This document shows, in pieces, positions 18,001 to 26,356 of a DNA stretch of 64,000 nt; positions within the stretch are counted from its first letter, which is position 1; every line of letters starts with the position of its first letter. The DNA is taken from positions 1-64,000 of the forward strand of contig NZ_AUMM01000011.1 in NCBI RefSeq assembly GCF_000430685.1, in the 5' to 3' direction. Both the position numbers and the translations under genes were made by a program. The notes under the pieces were generated by a model. The model saw only the letters and a program-made list of their open reading frames with translations. It made no database searches and was not told the origin of the DNA. This DNA comes from Tuberibacillus calidus DSM 17572. GTDB taxonomy: Bacteria; Bacillota; Bacilli; Bacillales; Sporolactobacillaceae.

Positions 18001-18617
18001 TTCTTGATGAATTCTCACGTTTTTTCAACCCGGCGATTTTGTCATCGACCGAAAAAGAACCTAAAAAAGTTTTACTCAGCCGATCGCTCGAGGAATGCTT
18101 GCAATTCCTCTCCTTTGACCTTGACCAAGAAATACGCGCCACTTACTTGCGCACCGAAGCCATGCTCTCGAAACTGATCGCGGAATATCGCGAAGATGCC
18201 TTAGCTCAACTTGGCGAGGAATGGGCGGTCGAATGGCCAGAAAAACCAGAATGGAAGACTCCTGAGATTACCGCTTCTTTAAAAAAGACGGATCGCTTGC
18301 CCTTTGAAGCTTGTTTTAAACACTTTAAAAATCCGAAACAATTTTTTGAAGCGGATGGCAAGAGCCGAATGCGTGAAGCGATGCAGCTCGTTCTTTCAAA
18401 GGCCATCGATCACGTCCTTTCGCAAAATACCGAGGAAACTCTGCAGCATTATGAAATCATCTTTAAAAATACGTTAGAGAAAGACCGCGCCCATGCCCTT
18501 AACGATCTTGAGACCTTGCGCAGAGAGCAGGAACAAAGTCTCACCTTTGATGCAGAAGCGCTTCAACAAATAAGGGACGCCCAAGAATCCATCAACCAAC
18601 TGATGCCTATCCAATAA
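15027..18617 (+). CDS. dynA: Two-module dynamin-family GTPase (DynA/YpbR)
   Basis: A 1196-residue protein matching the length and design of B. subtilis DynA, a membrane-fusing bacterial dynamin made of two fused dynamin units and involved in membrane repair and phage tolerance. Module 1 has Walker A GHFSAGKSS (residues 48-56), DTPGIDST and SQIDKH. Module 2 has GAFSAGKSS (about residues 625-633), DTPGADS and NAIDLA. Long helical stalk regions follow each GTPase domain, and an acidic linker (about residues 530-585) joins the modules. TTG at 15027 is 9 bases after AAAGGTGG. Both GTPase heads look intact. Confidence 0.92.
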   Translation: MKMETRTKTDLYALYKFFRDAGDLRRAKQMKRLIQKKAENHLVIGFSGHFSAGKSSLINALMDDRFLPTSPIPTSANVVRLAYGEPKIVLTRHDETRTVFLPPYDVRAIWENCKNGQDVLEVFIQTDQGMPEDLEWMDTPGIDSTDPLHMEMTEDAIILADHIFYVADYNHVLAEENYRFLMTLEEMNKPYHLVISQIDKHRENELSFEAYKKSIFDSLSAWKLKPESIHFISIKDLSLAVNEWEAFRFYLKTLSDKRSAQPETEAVLRKLYKDHIKWWKNQYGDAEKAMAEAFDGIDREHLTYRRDVLKTKLETLHARKRQWLDDCIKAGDQAIDNAILMPYETRELARQYIEACQPDFKMGFFSTKAKVEKERMNRLDALLQNLNQLLLTMNRQTAESLFNPLKKYLSMDEAVRTRLYSLNVEASPELIENHVEKGALLTGQYVLTYTAALESTLKKQMKKEVRNLLEELTPLINQPIHQAKEAVENEMKDLDEQLKQFDAYADALKKENTHFQTGEEILEGTIILNEEERHLVEEDFLAQEEMIASMRMEEKPMAEKSPTIEETPSEMPTPEIQEAPEDWEARFRKAEQILRGINGFTYLAERFSKRADRLKNQRYTVALFGAFSAGKSSFANAMLGQKVLPVSPHPTTATINRILPVDCDHAHGSVAIHFKTEKAILDEVNQALETFQQRVDALEELPTVIENALLQATESRHMVFLKAVAKGYRDAQGSLGRTHTLPLAEALPFISVEQKACFVDMADIYFDCPLTQSGVSLVDTPGADSINARHTDTAFRYIRNADALVYITYYNHAFSRADEEFLLQLGRVKEAFELDKMFFVVNAIDLAQSADEAQEVVRYVRERLYTYGIRQARLYGISSLKALESGENASSASGFDKFYNDWDEFVRFGLQKQTIEQGVRDFGHAKRVLEETMKRIALSATEREQVLERMAEGYRYATSVIQAMDAKGALSRLQNEVRELFFYVKKRVIQRFLDEFSRFFNPAILSSTEKEPKKVLLSRSLEECLQFLSFDLDQEIRATYLRTEAMLSKLIAEYREDALAQLGEEWAVEWPEKPEWKTPEITASLKKTDRLPFEACFKHFKNPKQFFEADGKSRMREAMQLVLSKAIDHVLSQNTEETLQHYEIIFKNTLEKDRAHALNDLETLRREQEQSLTFDAEALQQIRDAQESINQLMPIQ

Positions 18618-18676
18618 AGGAACCTATGCTCTACAAACATTGAAATGATACTGACCTTAAAAATTTATATAAAAAG

Positions 18677-18714
18677 ATGAGGTTGACACAATCATGTTAT
18701 TGTGTCAACCTCAT
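18677..18714. terminator. Terminator between dynA and the IDEAL-domain gene
   Basis: ATGAGGTTGACACAA pairs perfectly with TTGTGTCAACCTCAT around a short loop. The minus-strand side is followed by CTTTTTATA, so it best serves the minus-strand gene but could also stop dynA transcripts. Confidence 0.85.
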
Positions 18715-18718
18715 TGGT

Positions 18719-18943
18719 TTAACGAATCAATTCTCGGTACTTTTTGCTCAATTTTAAGAAAGTCTTTTTATCCCCTTCATCCAAGCATCGGTCAATTTCT
18801 AACCGTAAATCATCGATCAATTTTTGCACTAATATTTCATCTAAAACCATTTGTGCGTAAATATCCTCAATCGACACCAGCTTTTCGAGTTGGGTTGATG
18901 GGAGGTTGCGCATGCCTTCTTCATGGGAACGTTCTGATTTCAT
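18719..18943 (-). CDS. IDEAL-domain small protein
   Basis: A 74-residue soluble protein whose C-terminal half (VLDEILVQKLIDDLRLEIDRCLDEGDKKTF... through SKKYREL) fits the IDEAL domain found in small Bacillales proteins and at the end of ComK. The N-terminus is charged and probably flexible. The function of stand-alone members is not established. A strong terminator lies immediately after its stop. Confidence 0.75.
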   Translation of the reverse strand: MKSERSHEEGMRNLPSTQLEKLVSIEDIYAQMVLDEILVQKLIDDLRLEIDRCLDEGDKKTFLKLSKKYRELIR

Positions 18944-19112
18944 CGTTTATTCCCCCTGGCCTTTATTTTTAGTTTAACCTATTTTTCAGACTATTTCAAC
19001 CCAAACTCTTTTGAATATTTTGGTATATTTTGGCGATTTTAGTTTAATCTTGCTAAAATATGATATTCGTTCATTAGACGGAAGATGTCGCCTTCACTTT
19101 TCCGATAATAAT

Positions 19113-19157
19113 AGAAAAAGGTTGACTCTTTTAGGAAACTCCTTAAAAGTCAACCTT
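19113..19157 (-). terminator. Terminator after cshA
   Basis: AAGGTTGACTCTTTTAGG (from 19118) pairs with CCTTAAAAGTCAACCTT (19141-19157), and the minus-strand side ends in a T-run. Confidence 0.85.
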
Positions 19158-19170
19158 CAGGCGTAACGCG

Positions 19171-20640
19171 TTAACCCTTCACGCGATCACGTTCGCGCAT
19201 TGAACGACGGCGGCCTGCGCCCCGTTCTTTGCGGTCGCCATAGGCATTGCCAAACCCGCCGCGGGACCTCGGACGTCTCCCGTTCGCTCCCTGCCCATGT
19301 CGTTTGGACATCCGTTTAACCTGTAGCGGTTTTTCTTCGGTTAATTGGATCGCCCGGGTATCCGTTTCGCGTGTCAACAGTTTCAGCGCAGCAGCAATCA
19401 GTTTAACTGGCGATTCCGTCTCCACCAGCGACTTTGCTAAAGCTTCATAAGCCGCCATGTCATTACGATGGACTGTCCGCAGTAATTTATCAACCGCCAG
19501 TTTCCGCTTTGCGTCCGCCGCCTCCTCTTTCGTTGGGATATCCATGCGTTCAATTTTGCGCTTGATCGATTTTTCGATTTGATACAAATGGTATTTCTCC
19601 GGTGTGGTTACAAACGTAATGGCTTCGCCGCGTTTACCGGCACGCCCTGTACGACCGATGCGGTGCACATAACTTTCCGGGTCTTGTGGCATGTCAAAAT
19701 TGTAGACATGTGTGACATTCTCAATATCTAGTCCCCGAGCGGCTACATCAGTTGCGACAAGGATCGTCACGCGATGAGCTTTAAAATCGTCCATCACTTG
19801 GTCACGACGGCTTTGGGTGAGGTCTCCATGCAGTCCTCTGGCTTTATACCCTAATTTGCGAAGGGCCGTCGTTAATTCGTCCACGCGCCGTTTCGTGCGT
19901 CCGAAAACGATCGCCCTTTCTGGGTGTTGGATATCCAAAAGCCGGGTAAAGACGTCCAGTTTTTGCTTTTCTTTAATTTCAATGAATTGTTGATCAATCC
20001 GGTCAACGGTCAATGTTTTCGCTTTAATTTTTATTTCGACCGGGTTTTTCATGAACTTGTCAGCTAACCGGCGTATAGCATCCGGCATGGTGGCGGAAAA
20101 AAGCAAAGTCTGCCGATTTTCCGGAACTTCACTTAAAATGGCTTTTATATCATCGATAAAGCCCATATTCAACATTTCATCGGCTTCATCGAGAACAACC
20201 ATGCGCACATCTTCAAGACGAATGGTGCGTCTTTTGATATGATCTAAGAGTCGTCCAGGAGTTGCAGAAATGATTTGCGGGCGCTTTTTCAGCGCTTTTA
20301 TTTGCCGTTCAATCGGTTCACCGCCATATACTGCCGTGGCATGGATCTTTTTGTATTTACCGATGGCGTTTAACTCTTCAGCAACCTGTACTGCCAGCTC
20401 CCGTGTCGGTGCAACCACGAGGCCTTGTGGACCTCTCGTACCATCTACCTCAATGCGCTCGATCATCGGAATGCCAAAGGCAGCGGTTTTTCCGGTACCC
20501 GTTTGCGCTTGGCCGATGACATCGCGACCTTCTTGAACGTGCGGAATCGCTTGTTCTTGTATAGGGGTTGGTTCCCGAAATCCCATTTCTTCAACAGCTT
20601 CTAATAAATCTTGACTAATACCAAGTTGTTTAAAATCCAT
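19171..20640 (-). CDS. cshA: DEAD-box ATP-dependent RNA helicase (CshA)
   Basis: A 489-residue RNA helicase of the CshA group, which unwinds RNA in the degradosome and in ribosome assembly. Motifs in order: the Q-motif GFREPTPIQEQAIP, Walker A AQTGTGKTAAF, PTRELAVQ, DEAD in VVLDEADEMLNMGF, SAT in LLFSATMPD, and HRIGRTGRAGKRG. The C-terminal tail (about residues 435-489) is basic and Gly/Arg-rich, as in CshA proteins. ATG at 20640 follows AGGAG. CshA rather than CshB is assigned from length, the GFREPTPIQ start and the basic tail. Confidence 0.9.
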   Translation of the reverse strand: MDFKQLGISQDLLEAVEEMGFREPTPIQEQAIPHVQEGRDVIGQAQTGTGKTAAFGIPMIERIEVDGTRGPQGLVVAPTRELAVQVAEELNAIGKYKKIHATAVYGGEPIERQIKALKKRPQIISATPGRLLDHIKRRTIRLEDVRMVVLDEADEMLNMGFIDDIKAILSEVPENRQTLLFSATMPDAIRRLADKFMKNPVEIKIKAKTLTVDRIDQQFIEIKEKQKLDVFTRLLDIQHPERAIVFGRTKRRVDELTTALRKLGYKARGLHGDLTQSRRDQVMDDFKAHRVTILVATDVAARGLDIENVTHVYNFDMPQDPESYVHRIGRTGRAGKRGEAITFVTTPEKYHLYQIEKSIKRKIERMDIPTKEEAADAKRKLAVDKLLRTVHRNDMAAYEALAKSLVETESPVKLIAAALKLLTRETDTRAIQLTEEKPLQVKRMSKRHGQGANGRRPRSRGGFGNAYGDRKERGAGRRRSMRERDRVKG

Positions 20641-20969
20641 ATTGTTTCAAAATACTCCTTCTTCCATTCACTTTAAATCCATTGGTGTTTCATATGACAA
20701 GCATATTTTTTACGATAACAAAAATATGTAAAAGAAGCAAACATTCCATCCTGAATTGGGCAATTTATATATTACCGAAATCCATAAAACCATTCATCAA
20801 GCGGAGCTTTCTTTTCATTTTTTATCTAACATGATCGGAAGGATTTACTGCAGCTAGCACGACGATTGGCATTGATTGATCATAGATTGTATAATTAGAA
20901 ATTGGGTTTTCAAAATCCGCGCATAATAACCTTATAAACCTTTAATTTGAATAAAGCGAGGAAAAAACT
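20641..20969. other. Divergent intergenic region between cshA and zwf
   Basis: A 329-base AT-rich region carrying the 5' leaders of both genes. A zwf promoter candidate is listed separately. I saw no small gene and no riboswitch-like element. Confidence 0.5.
20866..20895 (+). promoter_or_regulatory. Candidate zwf promoter
   Basis: TTGGCA (20866-20871) and TATAAT (20890-20895) are 18 bases apart, a good sigma-A type match about 70 bases upstream of zwf. Confidence 0.55.
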
Positions 20970-22451
20970 GTGGTGAAAGAACAAACGCAACCAACATTAA
21001 TTGTCTTATTTGGAGCTTCTGGAGATTTGGCAGAGCGAAAACTTTACCCTGCCTTATATGAAATATATAAAAAAAATGGGAATAAACCGTTTGTCGTGAT
21101 CGGTTGCGCCCGCAGACCCTGGGACCATGATCAGTTTCGTGCCTTTGTTGAATCTTCTTTAAGGGAGACCCTCGACACCGAATCGAAGGGCTTTTTGCAA
21201 AGATTCTTCTATTACCCATTAGATGTCAATCATACCGACGCCTATCATGAGTTGCGTGATTTGGTCGAACAATTGGACCGCGATTATCACCTCAAAGGCA
21301 ACCGACTGTTTTATCTTGCATTAGCCCCGGAATATTTCAGCACCGTCACCTTGAACCTAAAAGAAGCCCATTTAACCGAAACGAATGGCTGGAAACGGCT
21401 TATCATCGAAAAACCGTTTGGTAAAGATTTAACCTCAGCTAAGGCATTGAATGATGACATCTGCAAGGTGTTCATGGAAGACGAAATTTATCGGATCGAT
21501 CATTATCTTGGAAAAGAGATGGTGCAAAACATTCAAGTCATTCGTTTTGCCAATCCCATTTTTGAATCCATCTGGAACAACCGGTACATAGCCAACATCC
21601 AAATTACAGCCAGCGAGACGATCGGCGTCGGTGAACGGGCCGGTTATTATGACCGGACTGGTGCCTTATTAGATATGGTGCAAAACCACATTTTGCAAAT
21701 GGTGGCCTTAACCGCCATGGAGCCACCGAGCCGTTTAGAAACCGAAGATATACGGGATGAAAAAGTGAAGGTGCTCCGCTCGATTCGTCCCGTCACGGCT
21801 GAATGCGTGGCTGATCAAATCGTACGAGGCCAATATACACGCGGCTTATTGGCAAATAGCGAAAGAGCCATTGCTTATCGAGAGGAAGACGGGATCGCTC
21901 ATAACTCGGATACAGAGACATTTATTGCCGCAAAACTTTACATCGATAATTTCCGATGGTCCGGCGTTCCGTTTTATATACGCACAGGCAAACGGTTAAA
22001 AACGAAATCCACACAAATCATTGTCCAGTTTAAAAACGCGCCGTTAAATCCATATCTTCGGACCTTTAATGGTGAAGAGCCCAATTTACTTGCCATCCAT
22101 GTGCAACCCGATGAAGGCCTCACCCTTAAACTCAACGCGAAAAGGTTTACTGAAAAATGGGATACGATGCCCATTACCCTTGACTTTTGCAACAATTGTT
22201 CGAAAGAAGACTACGGTTCCGACGCCTATGAACGATTGATTAACGATTGCATGCATGGCGACTCCACGAATTTTACGAGATGGGATGAAGTTGCCCTTTC
22301 TTGGGAATATGTAGACGGCATTATTCGCGCATGGAGGGAAAAACCGATCCCCCTCAATTTTTACGAAGCCGGTTCAATGGGACCTTATGAAAGCGACCAA
22401 TTGCTAAAGAAAGACGGCTGCGAGTGGTGGCCGCTCATGAAATTGAGTTAA
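20970..22451 (+). CDS. zwf: Glucose-6-phosphate 1-dehydrogenase
   Basis: A 493-residue enzyme oxidising glucose-6-phosphate to 6-phosphogluconolactone with NADP, the entry to the oxidative pentose phosphate pathway. The coenzyme motif LFGASGDLAERKLYPAL is at residues ~14-30, the active-site RIDHYLGKEMVQNI is intact, and FYIRTGKRLKTKSTQI and DGIIRAWREKP are typical. Two adjacent GTG codons (20970, 20973) follow CGAGGA; either could be the start. Confidence 0.96.
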   Translation: MVKEQTQPTLIVLFGASGDLAERKLYPALYEIYKKNGNKPFVVIGCARRPWDHDQFRAFVESSLRETLDTESKGFLQRFFYYPLDVNHTDAYHELRDLVEQLDRDYHLKGNRLFYLALAPEYFSTVTLNLKEAHLTETNGWKRLIIEKPFGKDLTSAKALNDDICKVFMEDEIYRIDHYLGKEMVQNIQVIRFANPIFESIWNNRYIANIQITASETIGVGERAGYYDRTGALLDMVQNHILQMVALTAMEPPSRLETEDIRDEKVKVLRSIRPVTAECVADQIVRGQYTRGLLANSERAIAYREEDGIAHNSDTETFIAAKLYIDNFRWSGVPFYIRTGKRLKTKSTQIIVQFKNAPLNPYLRTFNGEEPNLLAIHVQPDEGLTLKLNAKRFTEKWDTMPITLDFCNNCSKEDYGSDAYERLINDCMHGDSTNFTRWDEVALSWEYVDGIIRAWREKPIPLNFYEAGSMGPYESDQLLKKDGCEWWPLMKLS

Positions 22452-22479
22452 AGAATACCCCCTCTGCTAAAGAACACTT

Positions 22480-22521
22480 GGCTCTGCTTAGCCTAATTAG
22501 GCGCTGGCAGAGCCTTTGTTG
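22480..22521 (+). terminator. Terminator after zwf
   Basis: GGCTCTGC (22480-22487) pairs with GCAGAGCC (22507-22514), enclosing a second dyad (GCCTAATTAGGC), followed by TTTGTTGT. Confidence 0.75.
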
Positions 22522-22568
22522 TCCTTGAGGTCCTAAAGAATGATAACTTTCTCAATCAGTATAAAAAA

Positions 22569-22601
22569 GAATAGCTAAAAGAGGCACCCCCTTAGCTATT
22601 C
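22569..22601 (-). terminator. Terminator after the MFS gene
   Basis: GAATAGCTAA (22569-22578) pairs with TTAGCTATTC (22592-22601). The minus strand continues into TTTTTTAT. Confidence 0.85.
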
Positions 22602-22616
22602 CTTCCCCATCTTTTC

Positions 22617-23852
22617 TTACTGTAAGACAAGCGGGCTGTTACCCGATTTCCCCTTCCCTCCCTTACGCTTTGGCTGAATGCCAAAAAAGACTACGATGAC
22701 CGCAAAAAGGGCAAACAGCGTGGCCACACTGAACATGAGAAAGACGGAGCCTTTCATCATCCACGCAAAAAGCGGCGGACCTACGGCGACGCCAATATAC
22801 CTCATACTGGAGTACAAACAAGTAATGGTTCCGCGGTTTTCTTTGGCAATGCCTTCAGTAATTAAGGCATCAAGGCATGGTAAAGCGACACCGATGCCAG
22901 TAGCACCCAAAAATAAATAAAAGAGAAAAAGGCGGATATTAGGTTCAAATGCCAGTAAGAATAGGGAAAGCGTCAAAAGCGCCATGCCGGAAAACGTCAG
23001 CCATTTCATTAAACGGCGGTCTTGGCCGATTTTTTTCCCTGTAATCAGGCTGGCTGCGGATAATGCAAATAATGGTATCGCAATCACGAAACCCTTTCGC
23101 ACGCCATCAATGCCATATTCATTCTCCAGCTGTTCTGAGAAATAAAAAAGCGTTCCAAAAAGGATCAACATGATCATGCCACCCGTCAAAAATACCGAAA
23201 GCAGCCATTTGCCTTTTTCTTTAATGACTTGTAATGTGTCATGGATAAAAGCTCTAACCGGTATGGGCTCTTCTTCCGTCATGGGCACTTCGACGGATAA
23301 CCCTACCATCACGATGGAAATGAGGCAAAGCAGCGGAATGGCTAAAAATGGCGCATACCAGACGATGACCGCAAGTGCGCTTCCAAGAATTGGGCTGAGC
23401 ACCTTTCCTAAGGTGTTTGACGTTTCTAAAATACCCAAGGCATTGCTTACTTTTTGCTCGTTGTTGAACATATCACCGACAAGCGGGATGACGACAGGAA
23501 ACGCCCCGGAAGCCCCAATCCCTTGCAATAGTCGGCCGACTAATATTAGGACATAAGAATCCCGAAAAAACATCGCTGCTAGGCCGGAGATGAGTCCACC
23601 GACCCCTGCGATGATGAGACTGGGTATGATCACTTTCTTTCGTCCGATCCGATCAGATAGATAACCGGCGATCGGAATAAAAAAAATAGCGACAACAGAA
23701 AACACCGTAATAATGAGACTGGACTGAAAAGGGCTGATATTTAAGACGTGTTCAATCGTTGTTAACACAGGGATTAACATGGAATTGCCGAGCGTCATAA
23801 TTAAAGGAATCGATGCTAAAGAGAGAAGCGCCATCGTTTTCTTTTCTTCCAT
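22617..23852 (-). CDS. MFS drug/metabolite efflux transporter (DHA1 type)
   Basis: A 411-residue membrane protein with about twelve helices. The loop 2-3 signature GYLSDRIGRKKVII and the helix-5 pattern LETSNTLGKVLSPILGS place it with proton-antiport drug exporters of the DHA1 group. The substrate is unknown. ATG at 23852 follows GGAGG by 8 bases; the frame extends five codons upstream, but that TTG overlaps the ribosome-binding site. A terminator follows. Confidence 0.87.
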   Translation of the reverse strand: MEEKKTMALLSLASIPLIMTLGNSMLIPVLTTIEHVLNISPFQSSLIITVFSVVAIFFIPIAGYLSDRIGRKKVIIPSLIIAGVGGLISGLAAMFFRDSYVLILVGRLLQGIGASGAFPVVIPLVGDMFNNEQKVSNALGILETSNTLGKVLSPILGSALAVIVWYAPFLAIPLLCLISIVMVGLSVEVPMTEEEPIPVRAFIHDTLQVIKEKGKWLLSVFLTGGMIMLILFGTLFYFSEQLENEYGIDGVRKGFVIAIPLFALSAASLITGKKIGQDRRLMKWLTFSGMALLTLSLFLLAFEPNIRLFLFYLFLGATGIGVALPCLDALITEGIAKENRGTITCLYSSMRYIGVAVGPPLFAWMMKGSVFLMFSVATLFALFAVIVVFFGIQPKRKGGKGKSGNSPLVLQ

Positions 23853-24010
23853 TACATCTTCCTCCAACAGGCAAGACGTTTACATTTAGTTTTTAATCGA
23901 TAGCGTTCGTTTATACGGGGCTAGAGATTGATGTTTTTACCATTTCTCCCAAAAAGTCATTGTTTGTTTTTCCGTTAAAAATTCAAAAATAAAAGGAGAG
24001 GAGGTGCGGC

Positions 24011-24301
24011 ATGGGACAATCAGACCAATTGCAATCGAAAAAAAAGCTAAAGCCGCTTCAAGAGACGCAGCAATTTTTGCAAGCGGCCCTCAAATCGGTC
24101 GTGCAAGCTCAAGCAATGGAAAACCAAATGGCGGTCAAGCAGACAGAAGAAAATATACAAAAGGCGCAACAAACCCTCTTATTAGCCCTTGAAAATGTCA
24201 AAAATCAAGAGGAACAAAAGTATGTGGAACATGCCCAGCAGCAGCTCATCGGAGCACAACAAAAATTGGAGCAAGCCAATCATATTGATGACCATCTATA
24301 A
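24011..24301 (+). CDS. Small Gln/Ala-rich coiled-coil protein
   Basis: A 96-residue hydrophilic protein with a very strong GGAGG site before its ATG. From residue ~18 to 88 it is a continuous Gln/Ala/Glu-rich helix (FLQAALKSVVQAQAMENQ, then EENIQKAQQTLLLALE, then AQQQLIGAQQKLEQAN). No signal peptide or membrane segment. It resembles the protein at 60705-61010 in composition and in the AQQQL..AQQ.L.QA pattern, so the two may be paralogues. Function is unknown; spore or envelope structural roles are only guesses. Confidence 0.75.
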   Translation: MGQSDQLQSKKKLKPLQETQQFLQAALKSVVQAQAMENQMAVKQTEENIQKAQQTLLLALENVKNQEEQKYVEHAQQQLIGAQQKLEQANHIDDHL

Positions 24302-24305
24302 ATGA

Positions 24306-24423
24306 GGCTGACTCATAAGGAGTCTGACGCCCACCGCGAATCCGTATATATAGCGGCTATTGATTTCACGACCACGCTATATATTGTTTTGGTGGTGTCT
24401 GGCTCCGGACCATTGAGTCAGCC
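24306..24423. repeat. 118-bp imperfect inverted repeat (terminator or MITE-like element)
   Basis: GGCTGACTCA (24306-24315) is the exact inverse of TGAGTCAGCC (24414-24423). The inner sequences also pair in part, ending in TATATAGCG against CGCTATATA. The whole stretch could fold into one long hairpin and ends in TTCATTC. It starts 4 bases after the coiled-coil gene and could be its terminator, but it is far longer than usual. Confidence 0.6.
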
Positions 24424-24484
24424 TTCATTCAATTTCTTTTATTTACATAAAACGCACAACATCTAATCGGTGATGCTATGCGGT

Positions 24485-25318
24485 TTAGGATATGTGGCGC
24501 TCAAAAGCGTTTTGTAAGCTTCTCGTCCATTCGCCGACTTCACCATTCCCTACCGGTTCTCCATCTATCGAAACGACCGGCATCACTTCCTGGGTCGTAC
24601 TGGTAATGATCACTTCGTCCGCATTTAAGAGATCGGCAATTTTAAACGCTTCTTCTTTTACCGGCATTTCTAAGTCAGCCATGAGACGCATGACAAAACG
24701 GCGGGTAATACCATTTAATATAAGATGGTTAGCCGGATGCGTTAACCAAGCGCCATCTTTTTTAATAAAGACGTTGGATGAACTCCCCTCTGTCACGATA
24801 TCTCCGCGATGAAAAAGCGCTTCTCCGCAATCATTGTCTAACGCTTCTTGCTTCGCCAAAACGTTTCCTAATAAATTCAAGCTCTTTATATCACAACGCA
24901 ACCAGCGAATATCATTCGTTAAATGCGCGCCGATCCCTTCTGCGAGGCTTTTTGTCGGACGTGGCATTTCGCGCGTATACGCCGTCACGACGCTTTTTGC
25001 CTCAGATGGAAAAGCATGGCTGCGCAACGCGTTGCCGCGCGTCACTTGAAGATAGATGATGCCATCAGTCACAGGATCTTTATCGAGGAGTTGTTGCAAA
25101 AGATGTTTGAAATCCTCCATCGGATAGGGCAATGCCAAGCGGATTTCATTTAGGCTCCGCTCAAGGCGCTCTAAATGTTCGTCCAGCTGAAACGGTTTTC
25201 CGTGATAGACGCGTATGACTTCATAAACACCGTCACCAAATTGATAACCGCGATCTTCAATATCGATTTGAACCTCTTCTCTTTTTACAATGCGATCATT
25301 CCATAAAATCAATGTCAT
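24485..25318 (-). CDS. dat: D-amino-acid aminotransferase
   Basis: A 277-residue PLP enzyme of fold type IV that interconverts D-alanine, 2-oxoglutarate, D-glutamate and pyruvate, feeding cell wall synthesis. PLP-binding Lys145 is in RWLRCDIKSLNLLGNVLAKQEA, with DRGYQFGDGVYEVIRVYHG near the N-terminus and VTEGSSSNVF and STTQEVMPV later. It aligns closely by eye with the thermophilic Bacillus sp. YM-1 enzyme, and the lysine has the same number. ATG at 25318 sits almost on the GAGGGGGA site, so TTG at 25312 is an alternative start. Confidence 0.93.
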   Translation of the reverse strand: MTLILWNDRIVKREEVQIDIEDRGYQFGDGVYEVIRVYHGKPFQLDEHLERLERSLNEIRLALPYPMEDFKHLLQQLLDKDPVTDGIIYLQVTRGNALRSHAFPSEAKSVVTAYTREMPRPTKSLAEGIGAHLTNDIRWLRCDIKSLNLLGNVLAKQEALDNDCGEALFHRGDIVTEGSSSNVFIKKDGAWLTHPANHLILNGITRRFVMRLMADLEMPVKEEAFKIADLLNADEVIITSTTQEVMPVVSIDGEPVGNGEVGEWTRSLQNAFERHIS

Positions 25319-25703
25319 TCCCCCTCAGCTAGGTCGTTCCGTAAACAGGCTCGATATTTTTTACGCTCTCATTTTACCATGTTTTTTTATAAGGGGAATC
25401 ACTTTTTTAAATATTAAAAGATATATGGATTAATAGCTTGCTTGAAAGCCGTTCCTTTCGGTTGAGGTGGGTTCCAAATAAAAGGACGTGATGGGGACGG
25501 TGCAAGACTTTTCAGTTTTCGACAAATTCTCACCTAAATAGTGATAGCTTTTCACCACTTTCGTTCTTAAAAACGGATGACAAGGGGGTATTTTTTATAT
25601 TATTGGTATCTATTTCCGGATTTTTTATTTACTTCTTTTATAAGTATTTCATGTATACTGAAAAAGTATTTTTATAAAAAGATTTTATTGGGGGGAGATT
25701 TCG
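25319..25703. other. Intergenic region upstream of the frameshifted lipoprotein gene
   Basis: A 385-base AT-rich region between two diverging genes. A TATACT box at 25654-25659 could be a -10 element for the lipoprotein gene, but no convincing -35 sits at the right distance. A GATGGGGACGGTGC stretch near 25490-25505 is more GC-rich than its surroundings. I see no gene. Confidence 0.4.
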
Positions 25704-26314
25704 ATGAAAAAAGCCTTTAAAGGGCTTTCCGCTCTTTTCATGGCACTTGTACTGGTTTTAGCCGTTACGGCATGCAGCAACAACACAGAGAAAAAAGATG
25801 AGAACAAAACGGAAACCAGTAAAAACAAAGAAGAAAAAGTGGATAAAACAGCATTGGGCGGCGACCTTAGCACGTTTGCTTACGATATTCAAGTGGCGAT
25901 TTCTAATGCCGATGCACCATTTGGTACGCTAGGGTCATATGCTGAAGCAGAGGGTGACGCTTATAATGCTCAAGACGTTAAAGATGCCGCTTCCCAAGTG
26001 CAAACGCTGCTTCTGCCTTTGACAACTTAACGGTCCCGGATTCACTGAAAGATTACAAAGATAAATTGGATCAAGCCATCAGTGATTTGAAAGATGCGTT
26101 TGCCAAGCGCGCTGATGCGGCAAAAGCAAACGGCATTGACTCCGTTAAAGATGGCGCTGCATTAGCGAAAGCAGTCGATGCAGTTTCTAAAGACAGTGCG
26201 TCCAAAACGGCCTTCGATAAATTCCAAACCGAATATAATGAAGTGGCTAAAGACCTTGGGTTGGAAAATATGGATTTCAGCAAGGCCCTTGAGTTGCCGT
26301 TTGCGGCTGAATAA
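25704..26314 (+). pseudogene. Lipoprotein gene with a single-base frameshift
   Basis: Residues 1-25 form a lipoprotein signal peptide (KKAFKGLSALFMALVLVLAV, lipobox VTAC), followed by a Lys/Glu/Asn-rich linker. The frame stops with TAA at 26028-26030. One base earlier in phase the protein continues without a break (NAASAFDNLTVPDSLKDY, then DQAISDLKDAFAKRAD) to a stop at 26312-26314. Loss of one base near 25998-26003 explains this and would restore a protein of about 203 residues. It may be a true mutation or a sequencing error. The ribosome-binding site GGGGGGAG is strong. I do not recognise the family. Confidence 0.75.
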
Positions 26315-26321
26315 GGGTACA

Positions 26322-26356
26322 TAAAAACGTGCGGACATTCCGCACGTTTTTATTTT
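26322..26356. terminator. Bidirectional terminator
   Basis: AAAAACGTGCGGA (26323-26335) pairs perfectly with TCCGCACGTTTTT (26339-26351), with a T-run on the plus strand and the matching A-run on the other side. It serves the lipoprotein gene and the convergent hydrolase gene. Confidence 0.9.
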
